DNA of 64,000 nucleotides from an uncultured Paracoccaceae bacterium (GCA_947500825.1 CANMTR010000003.1:124001-188000), one strand, 5' to 3'; numbered from the stretch's first letter, positions 39,596 to 49,738 are shown. A program made the numbers and translations. Notes: generated from the letters alone by a model not told the origin.

Positions 39596-40480
39596 CTACT
39601 CCACGTTCTGGACCTGCTCGCGGACTTGATCGATGACGGTTTTGAGGTCAAGTCCGAGCGCCGTCAGCGCGGCGTCCTGGGACTTGGCGCAGAGCGTGTT
39701 GGCCTCGCGGGCGACCTCCTGGAGCAGGAAGTCGAGCCGGCGCCCCTTCGGCCCGTCGGCGGCGATCAGGTCGCGCGCGGCGGCGAGATGGGCGGCGAGG
39801 CGGTCGAGCTCCTCGGTCACGTCCTGGCGGACCCAGATCAGCGCCAGTTCCTGGGCCAGGCGGTCGGGATCGAGCGTGACTTCGGCGCCCAGCCTGTCGA
39901 TCGCGGCGCGCAGGACGTCCCCCTGCCCCGCCCGGCGCGCCTCGGCCGCATCGCCCGCGCGGGAGAGAAGATCGCCGATCTCGTCGAGGCGGGCGTTCAG
40001 GATCGCGTCGAGCGCGTGCCCCTCGTCGCGGCGCGCCCGGTCGAAGGCGGGCAGCAGTTCGGCGTCGGCATGGGCGAGGAGCGCCTGGAGCAGCTCGGCC
40101 GCCTGGGCCTCGTCCGCGGCTTGCCGTTCGGGCCGCAGGGCCAGGATGTCGGTGGCGCGCAGCGGCACGAGCTCCCGACCCTGATGGGCGGCGATCCGCT
40201 CGACTGCGCGGATACGCTCCAGCGCGGCCTCGACCGCGCGGGGATCGAGTCCGGCGGCCTGGTCCGCGTCGGGGACGAGCCTGAGGGCGAGGGTGACCGA
40301 CCCGCGCGCCGCGACGGCGCGAACGCGCCCGCGCAGCGCCTGCTCCAGCCCCGGGACCCAGTCCGGGATGCGCAGGCGCAGATCGAGCCCCTTGCCGTTG
40401 ACCGAGCGCAACTCGAAGCTCCAGCGCCAGCCGTGGCCGGACCCCTCGACGCTGGCGAAGCCCGTCATGGATGCCGTCAT
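39596..40480 (-). CDS. yicC: YicC family endoribonuclease
   Basis: 294-residue member of the YicC/YloC family, RNases implicated in RNA degradation. The family start [30 protein letters not shown] near 24 and the C-terminal block [25 protein letters not shown] near 240 are recognisable. Followed by gmk three bases later. First gene of a close-packed run (yicC-gmk-CA-PLP-phoR). Confidence 0.95.
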   Translation of the reverse strand: MTASMTGFASVEGSGHGWRWSFELRSVNGKGLDLRLRIPDWVPGLEQALRGRVRAVAARGSVTLALRLVPDADQAAGLDPRAVEAALERIRAVERIAAHQGRELVPLRATDILALRPERQAADEAQAAELLQALLAHADAELLPAFDRARRDEGHALDAILNARLDEIGDLLSRAGDAAEARRAGQGDVLRAAIDRLGAEVTLDPDRLAQELALIWVRQDVTEELDRLAAHLAAARDLIAADGPKGRRLDFLLQEVAREANTLCAKSQDAALTALGLDLKTVIDQVREQVQNVE

Positions 40481-40617
40481 GTCGCGTTAACCTCTCGTAG
40501 AAATTGATGAAGATTTTCCGCAACCACCATGCTAATTGATGTCTTGGGGGCGGACAGGGAAAGTGGCGGAACCGGGCAGGAAGCCCGGGCGGCACGACCC
40601 AACGTTCGGAGTGCGTG

Positions 40618-41268
40618 ATGAGCAGTGTGGGTAACATCGTGAACCTGACGGGCCGCCGCAAGGCGAAGGCGGACCCGGCGCGCGAGGCCGTCGAGCGGCA
40701 CTGGGCCGCGATCCGCGGAAAGGACGGCGTGCCCGCGCGCGACGACCTCGACCCGGCGCAGATGATCGACGCGCTCGACCGTCTGCTCCTGGTGGAGCGG
40801 ATCGCACCGCGGCAGGCCCGTATCCGCATCGCCGGCCAGCGGGTCAACGATCTTCTGGGCATGGATCTGCGAGGGATGCCGCTGTCGTGCCTGATCGCTC
40901 CGCCGGCGAGGTCCTGGCTGGGCGATTGCCTGGAGGCGCTGTTCGACACGCCCGCCCAGGTGGATCTCGGGCTCGCCGGGCCGCGTGGACCGCTGCAGCA
41001 GCGGATGGCGGCGGAGCTGGTGATGCTGCCCCTGCGCGACCGCGACGGGACGGTGTCGCGCGCGCTGTGCTATGCCGACCTGCCCGAGCATGTGGGCCCC
41101 GCGCCCCTGCGCCTCGAGATCAGCGGCGAACGCCGCAACCCCGTGCGCGTCGCCGCACGGGCCGTCGACGGGTCCGAGGGATCTGCGATGCCCGAGGTGC
41201 CCGAAGCGGCGGCCGAGCGGGCCCACGAGGCGCAGCGTCGCCGCCGGTCGATCCACGCGGTGACGTGA
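40618..41268 (+). CDS. PAS_5-type domain protein
   Basis: 216-residue cytoplasmic protein resembling the PAS_5 family common in Rhodobacterales and rhizobia: RHWAAIRGKDGVPARDDLDP, a central PAS-like sheet (QARIRIAGQRVNDLLGMDLRGMPLSCLI) and YADL. It has no output domain, and its C-terminus is charged and probably disordered. Possible sensor or adaptor; function unknown. The start is ATG at 40618 with GGAG upstream; a GTG three bases before is equally in frame. Confidence 0.8.
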   Translation: MSSVGNIVNLTGRRKAKADPAREAVERHWAAIRGKDGVPARDDLDPAQMIDALDRLLLVERIAPRQARIRIAGQRVNDLLGMDLRGMPLSCLIAPPARSWLGDCLEALFDTPAQVDLGLAGPRGPLQQRMAAELVMLPLRDRDGTVSRALCYADLPEHVGPAPLRLEISGERRNPVRVAARAVDGSEGSAMPEVPEAAAERAHEAQRRRRSIHAVT

Positions 41269-41275
41269 GGGCGCA

Positions 41276-41299
41276 GCCCGGCGGCGGTGGCCGCCGGGC
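41276..41299. terminator. Convergent hairpin terminator
   Basis: Stem GCCCGGCGGC / GCCGCCGGGC with a GGTG loop, placed exactly between the convergent PAS gene and DAHP synthase gene. No T-run, so strength is uncertain. Confidence 0.6.
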
Positions 41300-41306
41300 C
41301 GACGGA

Positions 41307-42677
41307 TCAGGCCGATGCGGCCGCCTGCCCCCGGATCTCGGGGCCGCGCATCAACTTGTTGACCAGGAACGCCAGCTCCAGCGACTGCGACGCGTTGAGA
41401 CGGGGGTCGCAAGCGGTGTGGTAACGGTCCGACAGGTCCTCGTCGGTCAGGGCCCGCAGGCCGCCGGTGCACTCGGTCACGTCCTGCCCCGTCATCTCGA
41501 AATGGACGCCCCCGGGGATGGTGCCGCGCTCGCTGTGGATGCGGAAGAAGTCGCGCACCTCGGACAGCACGTCGTCGAAGGGCCGCGTCTTGTAACCCGT
41601 CGCCGACTTGATCGTGTTGCCGTGCATCGGGTCGCAGGACCACACGACATTGGCGCCCATCTCCTCGACCGTGTCGATCAGGCGGGGAAGGTGCTCGGCC
41701 GCCTTGCCGGCGCCGAACCGCGCGATCAACGTCAGGCGCCCGGCCTCGTTGTCGGGGTTGAGGCGCTCGATCAGGACCTTGAGGTCGTCGGAGGTGATCG
41801 AGGGCCCGCATTTGAGGCCCACCGGATTGATCACCTGGCGGCAGAACTCCACATGGGCGCCGTCTGGCTGGCGGGTCCGGTCGCCGATCCAGATCAGGTG
41901 GCCGGAGCCCGCGACCAGATCGCCGGTCACCGGATCGCGACGGGTCAGCGCCTCCTCGTATTCGAGGAGCAGCGCCTCGTGGCTGGTGTAGAAGTCGACC
42001 GTGGCCAGCTCCTCGGACTTGCGGGGCGACAGGCCCGCGGCGCGGATGAAGTCGAGCGTGTCCTGCAGCGCGTCGGCGATGTCGCGGTAGGCGGCGGCCT
42101 TGTCCTCGGCCGTGAAGTCGAGCGTCCAGGCGTGGACGCGGTTGATGTCGGCGAAGCCGCCCCGCGCCAGCCCGCGAAGCATGTTCAGCGTCGCAGCGGC
42201 CTGGTTGTAGGCCTCGATCATGCGTTCGGGATCAGGCGACCGGCTCGCCTCGTCGAAGGCAAATCCGTTGATGATGTCGCCGCGGTAGGAGGGCAGCTCG
42301 ACCCCGTCCACCGTCTCGGTCGGGGCGGAGCGGGGCTTGGCGAACTGGCCGGCCATGCGGCCGACCTTCACCACCGGAACCTTGGCGCCGTAGGTCAGCA
42401 CCATCGCCATCTGCAGCAGGACCTTGAACGTGTCGCGCACGGAGCCGGCCCCGAACTGTTCGAAGCTCTCGGCGCAATCCCCGCCCTGCAGCAGGAATGC
42501 CTCGCCCCGGGAGACGGCGGCGAGCTCCGCGCGCAGGCGGCGGGCCTCGTCCGCGAAGACGAGGGGAGGACTGGCGCGCAGGCGCTCCTCGGCGGAGGCG
42601 AGCGCGGCGGCGTCGGTATAGACGGGCATCTGGATCCGTTCGCGGCTGCGCCAGCTCGAAATGTCGGACATGCTCAT
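41307..42677 (-). CDS. 3-deoxy-7-phosphoheptulonate synthase, class II
   Basis: First enzyme of the shikimate pathway, joining PEP and erythrose 4-phosphate (456 residues, normal for the plant-like class II/AroAII type). [15 protein letters not shown] near 67, [12 protein letters not shown] near 104, [16 protein letters not shown] near 265, CDPMHGNT near 346 and [15 protein letters not shown] near 387 are class II signatures. The start [11 protein letters not shown] is taken at 42677 because GGGGGAAG lies five bases upstream. It is divergent from the glxA-type gene. Confidence 0.96.
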   Translation of the reverse strand: MSMSDISSWRSRERIQMPVYTDAAALASAEERLRASPPLVFADEARRLRAELAAVSRGEAFLLQGGDCAESFEQFGAGSVRDTFKVLLQMAMVLTYGAKVPVVKVGRMAGQFAKPRSAPTETVDGVELPSYRGDIINGFAFDEASRSPDPERMIEAYNQAAATLNMLRGLARGGFADINRVHAWTLDFTAEDKAAAYRDIADALQDTLDFIRAAGLSPRKSEELATVDFYTSHEALLLEYEEALTRRDPVTGDLVAGSGHLIWIGDRTRQPDGAHVEFCRQVINPVGLKCGPSITSDDLKVLIERLNPDNEAGRLTLIARFGAGKAAEHLPRLIDTVEEMGANVVWSCDPMHGNTIKSATGYKTRPFDDVLSEVRDFFRIHSERGTIPGGVHFEMTGQDVTECTGGLRALTDEDLSDRYHTACDPRLNASQSLELAFLVNKLMRGPEIRGQAAASA

Positions 42678-42814
42678 CGCCACTTCCCCCTGTTGACGGA
42701 TCGGATCGCGAGCATAGGGGTGGCCGGAACCCGTTGCAAACCGCAATCGGCCCCTTGCGGCGGGCGGGATTTTGATGCTTCGGTCGCCCGGAGTTGAGAG
42801 CCAGAGGTCGCGCC

Positions 42815-43819
42815 ATGTCCGGGGCCGTCACGCATGCCAGGCCCGCGCGACCCGCCCCGGCGGCGGGAGCCCCGCGCCATTTCGCCTTCCTGCTGCTAGA
42901 GCGGTTCAGCCTGATGAGCTTCACCGGCGCGGTCGAGTGCCTGCGCCTGGCGAACCGCATTTCGGGGCGCCGGATCTACGCCTGGTCGCTGACCGGAGAC
43001 GGCGGCACGCCGGTGATCTGCTCGGCCGGGGTCGCCTTTTCCGTGGACGACGACCTTGCCGATCCGCCGCGCGAGGCGACGATCCTGGTCTGCGGCGGGG
43101 TGGACGTGTCGGGGGCGTCCACGCGGCGGGTGATCGCCTGGCTTCGGCGCATCGCGCGGCGGGGCGGCCCGCTGGGGGGGCTGTGCACCGCCGCCCATAC
43201 CCTGGCCCAGGCGGGACTGCTCGACGGGCGCCGCGCCACGATCCACTGGGACAACCAGGACGGGTTCGCCGAGGCGTTCGACGAGGTGGAGCTGACGCGA
43301 TCGGTCTTCACCATCGACGGCAACCGCATGACCACCGCAGGAGGCACCGCCTCCATCGACATGATGCTGCGGTTGATCGCCATGGACGAGGGCGAGGACC
43401 TGGCCAACGCGGTGGCCGATCAGCTGATCTATTCCTCGATCCGTACGGACGCAGACCAGCAGCGGCTGTCGACGCCCACGCGGATCGGTGTGCGCCACCC
43501 CAAGCTGTCGGCAGTCATCCAGAAGATGGAAGCGCATATCGAGGAGCCGATCAGCCCCGCGATCCTTTCCCGCGAGGTCGGCCTGTCCACGCGCCAGCTC
43601 GAACGGCTGTTCCGCCGCTACCTGAACAGATCGCCCAAGCGCTACTACATGGAGTTGCGGCTCGAGCGGTCGCGCAAGCTTTTGATGCAGACCGACATGA
43701 GCGTGATCAATGTCGGCCTCGCCTGCGGCTTCACCTCGCCATCGCACTTCTCCAAGTGCTACCGCGCGCATTATCATACCACTCCCTACCGCGAACGGGG
43801 CAGCCACGGCAGCGGTTGA
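42815..43819 (+). CDS. GlxA family transcriptional regulator (DJ-1/PfpI + AraC HTH)
   Basis: 334-residue regulator: an N-terminal DJ-1/PfpI-like domain (residues 20-180, including [23 protein letters not shown] and the nucleophile-elbow-like [14 protein letters not shown]) and a C-terminal AraC HTH pair ([38 protein letters not shown]). Members of this family often regulate glycine betaine, carnitine or amino acid catabolism; here the gene lies just upstream of an amino acid-type ABC operon, which it might control. Start at ATG after an open TTG-headed frame. Confidence 0.9.
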   Translation: MSGAVTHARPARPAPAAGAPRHFAFLLLERFSLMSFTGAVECLRLANRISGRRIYAWSLTGDGGTPVICSAGVAFSVDDDLADPPREATILVCGGVDVSGASTRRVIAWLRRIARRGGPLGGLCTAAHTLAQAGLLDGRRATIHWDNQDGFAEAFDEVELTRSVFTIDGNRMTTAGGTASIDMMLRLIAMDEGEDLANAVADQLIYSSIRTDADQQRLSTPTRIGVRHPKLSAVIQKMEAHIEEPISPAILSREVGLSTRQLERLFRRYLNRSPKRYYMELRLERSRKLLMQTDMSVINVGLACGFTSPSHFSKCYRAHYHTTPYRERGSHGSG

Positions 43820-43903
43820 GTCCCCTTTCGCGATCTTTTCTTCCGCCCGCGCGACCTTTAAGACTGCTCGCATCACAAAAACGAAGATCGCAGGGAGACA
43901 TTC

Positions 43904-45100
43904 ATGAACAAGTTGCTTCTCGCCACGGCACTGACCGCGGCCGCCGGAGCCGCCACGGCACAGGAAGGATCTGGCGATCCGATCCGGATCGGCGTGATCC
44001 TGGGGTTCACCGGTCCGATCGAATCGATCACGCCCAACATGGGCAATGCCGCCGACCTGGCCATATCCGAGATCAACGAGGCCGGGGGCATCCTCGAGGG
44101 CCGCATGCTGGAGGCGGTGCGCGCGGACAGCACCTGCATCGACGCGGCCGCCGCGACGGCCGCGGCCGAGCGACTGGTGACTTCGGACGGCGTCGCGGGG
44201 ATCATGGGGGCGGACTGCTCGGGCGTGACCGGCGCGATCCTGGCCAACGTGGCCGTTCCCAACGGTGTCGCGATGGTGTCACCCTCGGCCACCTCGCCGG
44301 CCTTGTCCTCGGCCGAGGACAACGACCTGTTCTTCCGCACCGCGCCCTCGGACGCGCGCCAGGGCCAGGTGTTGGCCGACATCCTGCAGTCGCGCGACAT
44401 CGGCCAGGTCGCTGTGACCTACACCAACAACGACTATGGCAAGGGCCTGGCGGACAGCTTCACCGCATCCTTCGAGGAGGCGGGCGGAACCGTGACCCTC
44501 TCGGCGCCCCACGAGGACGGCAAGGCGGACTACTCCGCCGAGATCGGCGCGCTGTCATCGGCGGGCGGCGAGGCGCTCGTGGTGCTCGGCTATTCCGACC
44601 AGGGCGGCCGCGGCATGATCCAGTCGGCCTATGACACCGGGGCCTTCGACACGTTCATGATGGGCGACGGCATGTTCTCCAACGAGTTGATCACCGAGCT
44701 GTCGAACGCGCTCGACGGCTCCTTCGGCGCGGTGCCGTGGTCCGAGGGAGAGGGCACCGACGCCTTTGCCGCACAGGCCGAGGAGGCCGGGTTCGATCCC
44801 GCCACGTCCTATACCCGCGAGAGCTACGACGGCGTGGCCCTCCTTGCGCTGGCGATGCAGGCGGCCGGGTCGACGGACCCCAACGAGTACAAGGCCTCGA
44901 TGATGGACGTGGCCAACGCGCCCGGCGAAGAGATCCTGCCGGGCCAGCTCGGCCGCGCCATGGAGATCCTGGCCGAAGGCGGCGATGTCGACTATGTCGG
45001 CGGCACGAATGTCGAGCTGGTGGGATCGGGCGAGGCCGCCGGCACCTACCGCGAATATGACATCCAAGATGGCGAGTTCGTCACGGTCGAAATTCACTGA
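43904..45100 (+). CDS. Branched-chain amino acid-type ABC transporter substrate-binding protein
   Basis: Periplasmic Leu/Ile/Val-type binding protein (398 residues, peripla_BP_6 type). Signal peptide MNKLLLATALTAAAGAATAQ; then IRIGVILGFTGPIESITPNMGNAADLAI with the ligand-loop, and DYSAEIGAL.SAGGEALVVLGY in the second lobe. AGGGAGA lies upstream of the start. First gene of a five-gene importer; a hairpin terminator between it and the ATPases probably leaves most transcripts with the binding protein only. Ligand specificity is unknown. Confidence 0.93.
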   Translation: MNKLLLATALTAAAGAATAQEGSGDPIRIGVILGFTGPIESITPNMGNAADLAISEINEAGGILEGRMLEAVRADSTCIDAAAATAAAERLVTSDGVAGIMGADCSGVTGAILANVAVPNGVAMVSPSATSPALSSAEDNDLFFRTAPSDARQGQVLADILQSRDIGQVAVTYTNNDYGKGLADSFTASFEEAGGTVTLSAPHEDGKADYSAEIGALSSAGGEALVVLGYSDQGGRGMIQSAYDTGAFDTFMMGDGMFSNELITELSNALDGSFGAVPWSEGEGTDAFAAQAEEAGFDPATSYTRESYDGVALLALAMQAAGSTDPNEYKASMMDVANAPGEEILPGQLGRAMEILAEGGDVDYVGGTNVELVGSGEAAGTYREYDIQDGEFVTVEIH

Positions 45101-45118
45101 CCTGACGATTGGTCAAGG

Positions 45119-45156
45119 GACAGCCCGGGCGCTTGACGCGGCCCGGGCTGCTTTTA
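45119..45156 (+). terminator. Terminator or attenuator after the binding-protein gene
   Basis: Perfect 10-base stem CAGCCCGGGC (45121-45130) / GCCCGGGCTG (45141-45150) followed by CTTTTAT. It lies between the binding-protein gene and the ATPase genes and would reduce expression of the downstream genes. Confidence 0.8.
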
Positions 45157-45220
45157 TGACGACGCGAGCCGAAACGCCGACCGATCGGGACAGTGTCGGG
45201 TACCCACGGGGAGCAGGAAC

Positions 45221-45997
45221 ATGATCGTCATAAATGACGTTCACAAGCATTTCGGTGGTTTCCACGCCGTCGACGGTGCAACCCTTTCCATCGAGAAAGG
45301 TTCCATTACCGGGCTGATCGGGCCGAACGGTGCGGGAAAATCAACACTGTTCAACGTCATCGCCGGCGTGCTGCCGCCGACTTCGGGGCGCGTGTCGATG
45401 GACGGCCAAGACATCACCGGCCTGCCGCCCCACGCGCTGTTTCACAAGGGGCTGCTCCGGACGTTCCAGATCGCGCACGAGTTCTCGTCGATGACGGTGC
45501 GGGAGAACCTGATGATGGTCCCGCCCCGGCAGTCGGGAGAGACCCTGTGGAACACGTGGTTCCGCCGCAAGGCCATCCGGGCGGAAGAGGCCGAGTTGGC
45601 GGACAAGGCCGACGACGTGCTCGAGTTCCTGACCATCGACCACCTGGCCGACGAGCGCGCGGGCAACCTGTCCGGCGGGCAGAAGAAGCTCCTGGAGCTC
45701 GGCCGGACGATGATGGTCGAGGCCAAGATCGTGTTCCTCGACGAGGTGGGCGCGGGCGTGAACCGCACGCTCCTGAACACGATCGGCGACGCGATCCAGC
45801 GGCTGAACCGAGAGCGCGGATACACCTTCGTGGTGATCGAACACGACATGGAGTTCATCGGACGGCTTTGCGACCCGGTGATCTGCATGGCCGAGGGCAA
45901 GGTCCTGGCGCAGGGCACGCTCGACGAGATCAAGTCCAACGAGGACGTCATCGAGGCTTATCTGGGCACGGGCTTGAAGAACAAGGAGATGGCATGA
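45221..45997 (+). CDS. Branched-chain amino acid-type ABC transporter ATPase LivG-like
   Basis: 258-residue ATPase, LivG type: Walker A GPNGAGKSTLFNVIAG near 36, Q-loop RTFQIAHEFSSMTVRENL, signature LSGGQKKLLELGRTMM, Walker B IVFLDEVGAGVN and C-terminal IRLxVIEHDMEFIGRLCD pattern (VVIEHDMEFIGRLCDPVI). An AGGA site lies seven bases before the ATG. The stop overlaps the next start (ATGA). Confidence 0.95.
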   Translation: MIVINDVHKHFGGFHAVDGATLSIEKGSITGLIGPNGAGKSTLFNVIAGVLPPTSGRVSMDGQDITGLPPHALFHKGLLRTFQIAHEFSSMTVRENLMMVPPRQSGETLWNTWFRRKAIRAEEAELADKADDVLEFLTIDHLADERAGNLSGGQKKLLELGRTMMVEAKIVFLDEVGAGVNRTLLNTIGDAIQRLNRERGYTFVVIEHDMEFIGRLCDPVICMAEGKVLAQGTLDEIKSNEDVIEAYLGTGLKNKEMA

Positions 45998-46821
45998 GCG
46001 ATCCCCATGGCGGTCGCGGCAACTCCGACCGCTCGATCACCAAGTCCGGCGGGCCGGTGGGCACCACCGCCCCCGTTCCCCGACCCCACGAGGCCACGAC
46101 GCCCCGACCCGGCGAGCCGGTGCTGATCGGGGACGCGATGACGGGCGGCTACGGGCGCGGCGCCGACATTCTGCATGGCTGCACCATCGCCGTGGACCGC
46201 GGTGAGATCGCGGTGATCGTGGGCCCCAACGGGGCGGGCAAGTCCACCGCGATGAAGGCGGTGTTCGGGATGCTCGACGTTCGCGAGGGGGCCGTGCGGC
46301 TCAAGGGCGAGGACATCACCGCCCTCAGGCCCCAGGAACGGGTCGCGAAGGGCATGGCTTTCGTTCCCCAGACGGCCAACGTCTTCACCTCGCTCACCGT
46401 CGAGGAGAACCTGGAGATGGGCGCGTTCCTGCGCCGCGACGACATCCGCGGGACGATGGACCAGGTGTTCGACCTGTTCCCGATCCTGCGCGACAAGCGC
46501 CGCCAGCCCGCCGGCGAACTGTCGGGCGGTCAGCGCCAGCAGGTCGCGGTGGGCCGGGCGCTGATGACGCAGCCGGAGATCCTGATGCTCGACGAGCCCA
46601 CGGCGGGCGTGTCGCCCATCGTCATGGACGAGCTGTTCGACCGCATCATCGAGGTGGCGCGCACCGGCATCTCGATCCTGATGGTGGAGCAGAACGCGAG
46701 ACAGGCGCTCGACATCGCGGATACGGGCTTCGTCATGGTGCAGGGGGCCAACGCCTTCACCGGGACCGGCAAGGACCTTCTCGCCGATCCCGATGTCCGC
46801 AAATCGTTCCTGGGGGGCTGA
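45994..46821 (+). CDS. Branched-chain amino acid-type ABC transporter ATPase LivF-like
   Basis: 275-residue ATPase, LivF type. Walker A GPNGAGKSTAMKAVFG near 80, Q-loop FVPQTANVFTSLTVEENL, signature LSGGQRQQVAVGRALM and Walker B ILMLDEPTAGVSP are intact. The first 40 residues are Pro/Gly/Thr-rich and not part of the usual LivF start, which begins about residue 42 (VLIGDAMTGGYG). Translational coupling to the LivG gene supports the long N-terminus. Confidence 0.93.
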   Translation: MSDPHGGRGNSDRSITKSGGPVGTTAPVPRPHEATTPRPGEPVLIGDAMTGGYGRGADILHGCTIAVDRGEIAVIVGPNGAGKSTAMKAVFGMLDVREGAVRLKGEDITALRPQERVAKGMAFVPQTANVFTSLTVEENLEMGAFLRRDDIRGTMDQVFDLFPILRDKRRQPAGELSGGQRQQVAVGRALMTQPEILMLDEPTAGVSPIVMDELFDRIIEVARTGISILMVEQNARQALDIADTGFVMVQGANAFTGTGKDLLADPDVRKSFLGG

Positions 46822-46861
46822 GGATGCACGCTACGCGCACGAATCGCGGAGATCGGTCCTG

Positions 46862-47872
46862 ATGGATTTCATCAACGGTCTTATCACCTTTCTGAATTTC
46901 GTTGCCGTGCCCGCAACGGCCTACGGTGCCCAGTTGGCGTTGGGCGCGCTCGGGGTGACGTTGGTCTACGGCATCCTGCGCTTCTCGAACTTCGCCCACG
47001 GCGACACGATGGCCTTCGGGACCATGGCGACGATCCTCGCCACCTGGGGGCTCCAGTCCCTGGGGGTGTCGCTCGGGCCCCTGCCCACCGCGCTCCTGGC
47101 GCTGCCCGCGGGCATCCTCGCGACGGTGCTCCTGGTCCTGGCGACGGACCGGATCGTCTATCGCTTCTATCGTCGCCAGAGGGTCGTGCCGGTAATCCTG
47201 GTGATCGTGTCGATGGGGGTGATGTTCGTCTATAACGGACTGACGCGGTTCATCATCGGCCCCGACGACCGCAGCTTCGATGACGGCACGCGGTTCCTGA
47301 TGTCGGCGGGCGACTTTCGCCGCTGGACCGGGCTGGAGGAAGGGCTGGCGATCCGGTCGAGCCAGGCGATCACGCTGGTCACGGCCATCGTCGTCGTCGC
47401 GGTCCTGTTCTGGTTCCTCAATCGCACGCGCACCGGCAAGTCCATGCGCGCCTTCTCCGACAACGAGGACCTCGCCCTCCTGTCGGGGATCAGCCCCGAG
47501 CGCGTCGTCGCGATCACCTGGATCATCGTCGCGGCCCTGGCGACGGTGGCGGGCGTCCTCTACGGTCTCGACAAGTCGTTCATGCCCTTCACCTACTTCC
47601 AGCTGCTGCTGCCGATCTTCGCCGCGGCGATCGTGGGCGGGCTCGGCAGCCCGCTGGGCGCCATCGCCGGAGGGTTCATCATCGCCTATTCCGAGGTGAT
47701 GATCACCTACGCGTGGAAGAAGGTGCTGGGCTACTGGCTGCCCGAGAGCCTGGCACCCTCGAACCTCGTCCAGCTCCTGTCGACCGACTACAAGTTCGCG
47801 GTCAGCTTCGCGATCCTGGTGATCGTCCTGCTGTTCCGCCCGACCGGCCTGTTCCGGGGGAAATCGGTATGA
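46862..47872 (+). CDS. Branched-chain amino acid-type ABC permease LivH-like
   Basis: 336-residue inner-membrane permease with about eight hydrophobic helices; family blocks YGAQLALGALGVTLVYGILRFSNFAHGD near 20, EEDLALLSGISPERVVAITW-like DNEDLALLSGISPERV near 200 and LPIFAAAIVGGLGSPLGAIAGGF near 255 are visible. Starts 40 bases after livF and its TGA overlaps the next ATG. Confidence 0.94.
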   Translation: MDFINGLITFLNFVAVPATAYGAQLALGALGVTLVYGILRFSNFAHGDTMAFGTMATILATWGLQSLGVSLGPLPTALLALPAGILATVLLVLATDRIVYRFYRRQRVVPVILVIVSMGVMFVYNGLTRFIIGPDDRSFDDGTRFLMSAGDFRRWTGLEEGLAIRSSQAITLVTAIVVVAVLFWFLNRTRTGKSMRAFSDNEDLALLSGISPERVVAITWIIVAALATVAGVLYGLDKSFMPFTYFQLLLPIFAAAIVGGLGSPLGAIAGGFIIAYSEVMITYAWKKVLGYWLPESLAPSNLVQLLSTDYKFAVSFAILVIVLLFRPTGLFRGKSV

Positions 47873-49161
47873 GAAACGTCCTTCTGTTCGCCGTCGTGCT
47901 GGGCCTGATCCTGCTGACGGGCATCTTCCAGAGCTGGAACGTCGCGCTGGGCATCCTGAACATGGGCCTCGTCAGCGCCGTCATGGCGCTGGGGGTGAAC
48001 ATGCAGTGGGGCTATGCGGGCCTTTTCAACGTGGGCGTCATGGGCTTCGTGGCGCTGGGCGGCCTCGCCGCCGTGCTCGTGGGCATGCCGCCCGTGGGCG
48101 AGGCCTGGGCCGCGGGAGGCGGGCGCATCCTGGGCGGCCTCGCGGTCGGCGCGGGCGTGCTGATCGCCGCCGTGCTGATCTTCACCCGCATGGGCAAGGG
48201 AACGAAGCGCACCGTGGCCATGATCGCCGTGCTGACGGTGGGCTTCTTCGTCTACCGCTCGATTCTCGATCCCGGCGTGAACGCGGTGGAGGCGGTGGAC
48301 TCGGCCGCCACGGGGTATCTCGGCGGGCTCGGGCTGCCGGTGATCGTCGCCTGGCCCGTCGGCGGGTTGCTCGCCGCCGGAGCCGCGTGGCTGATCGGCA
48401 AGACGGCGCTCGGCCTGCGCTCGGACTACCTCGCGATCGCGACGCTGGGGATCGCCGAGATCGTGATCGCGGTCCTGAAGAACGAGGACTGGCTGAGCCG
48501 GGGCGTGAAGAACGTCATCGGCCTGCCCCGGCCCGTTCCCTACGAGGTCGACCTGCAGCGGGACCCGGACTTCGTCGCGGCGATGGGCAGTATCGGCGCC
48601 GACCCGGTGATCGCCTCGTCCATCGCGGTGAAGCTCGCCTATGCCGCGCTGTTCCTCGTCGTCCTGCTGATCGTCCTGTGGCTGGCCCAGTCCGCGCTGG
48701 CGTCGCCCTGGGGGCGGATGATGCGCGCGATCCGCGACAACGAGGTCGCGGCGGAGGCCATGGGCAAGGACGTGACGCGCCGCCACCTGCAGGTTTTCGT
48801 GCTGGGCTCGGCCGTCTGCGGGATCGCGGGCGCGATGATGACCACCCTCGACGGCCAGTTGACGCCGGCGACCTACCAGCCGCTTCGCTTCACCTTCCTC
48901 GTCTGGGTCATGGTGATCGTCGGAGGCTCGGGCAACAACTGGGGGGCAGTCCTGGGCGGGTTCCTGATCTGGTTCCTTTGGGTGCAGGTGGAGCCGCTGG
49001 GCCTGTGGCTCATGGACATCCTGTCTTCCGGCCTGCCCGAAGGGTCTCTCCTGCGCGAGCGGATGCTGGAATCGGCGGCCCATATGCGGCTCTTCACCAT
49101 GGGGGTGGTGCTGCTCCTGGTTCTGCGCTTCTCCCCGAGGGGCCTGATCCCTGAGCGCTGA
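47869..49161 (+). CDS. Branched-chain amino acid-type ABC permease LivM-like
   Basis: 430-residue inner-membrane permease, partner of the LivH-like protein. Features: NMQWGYAGLFNVGVMGFVALGG near 41, SDYLAIATLGIAEIVIAVLKNEDWLSRG near 182, RAIRDNEVAAEAMGKDV near 285 (conserved EAA-like region) and PATYQPLRFTFLVWVMVIVGGSGNNWGAVLGG near 335. The C-terminal tail overlaps the upstream end of the next reading frame. Confidence 0.94.
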   Translation: MRNVLLFAVVLGLILLTGIFQSWNVALGILNMGLVSAVMALGVNMQWGYAGLFNVGVMGFVALGGLAAVLVGMPPVGEAWAAGGGRILGGLAVGAGVLIAAVLIFTRMGKGTKRTVAMIAVLTVGFFVYRSILDPGVNAVEAVDSAATGYLGGLGLPVIVAWPVGGLLAAGAAWLIGKTALGLRSDYLAIATLGIAEIVIAVLKNEDWLSRGVKNVIGLPRPVPYEVDLQRDPDFVAAMGSIGADPVIASSIAVKLAYAALFLVVLLIVLWLAQSALASPWGRMMRAIRDNEVAAEAMGKDVTRRHLQVFVLGSAVCGIAGAMMTTLDGQLTPATYQPLRFTFLVWVMVIVGGSGNNWGAVLGGFLIWFLWVQVEPLGLWLMDILSSGLPEGSLLRERMLESAAHMRLFTMGVVLLLVLRFSPRGLIPER

Positions 49162-49738
49162 GGGGCGGACCGCGATCCTGGCAGCGGGGGCCTCGCGCCG
49201 GATGCGCGGGGCCGACAAGCTCCTGCAGGAGGTGGGGGGCGTTCCGCTTCTCCGCCTCGTCACGGAGCGGGCCCTCGCCGCCGGTTGGCCGGTAACGGTC
49301 ACCCTGCCCCCGGACGCCAGCGACCGCCGGGCCGCCCTGTCCGGCCTGGCGGTCGAGACGCTTGAGGTAGCGGATGCCGCAACGGGAATGGCGGCGTCGT
49401 TCCGGGCCCTCGCGGGCGCGACGGCGGGGCCGGTCCTGATCGTGCTTGCCGACATGCCCGAGATCGCGACCTCGGATATGGCCAAACTGATCGCGGCCCA
49501 TGGCGACGCGCCGGACCGGGTGGTCCGGGCCACGGAGGCGACCGGCCGGCCCGGCCAGCCCGTCCTTTTTCCCGCACGGCTGGTGCGGGGCCTGGCGGGT
49601 CTGAGGGGAGACGAGGGCGCGCGGCGCATCCTGGCCGGAGAGGACGTGCTCGCCCTCCCCCTGCCCGGCACGCGCGCCACGACGGATCTGGACACGCCCG
49701 AGGCCTGGGCCGCGTGGCGCGCCAGGACGGGGGCCTAG
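49151..49738 (+). CDS. MobA-like NTP transferase family protein
   Basis: Nucleotidyltransferase of the MobA/MocA-type fold, about 195 residues: AILAAGASRRMRGADKLLQ (nucleotide-binding loop GxGxSxRM), then LIVLADMPEIA near 100 and RPGQPVLFPARLV. Family members transfer CMP or GMP to molybdenum cofactor or other phosphorylated substrates; the substrate is unclear. The motif begins upstream of the first ATG (49202), so that ATG would remove half of the loop. The only start-like codon covering the motif is CTG at 49151, overlapping the LivM gene; the true start is uncertain. Confidence 0.75.
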   Translation: MSAEGRTAILAAGASRRMRGADKLLQEVGGVPLLRLVTERALAAGWPVTVTLPPDASDRRAALSGLAVETLEVADAATGMAASFRALAGATAGPVLIVLADMPEIATSDMAKLIAAHGDAPDRVVRATEATGRPGQPVLFPARLVRGLAGLRGDEGARRILAGEDVLALPLPGTRATTDLDTPEAWAAWRARTGA

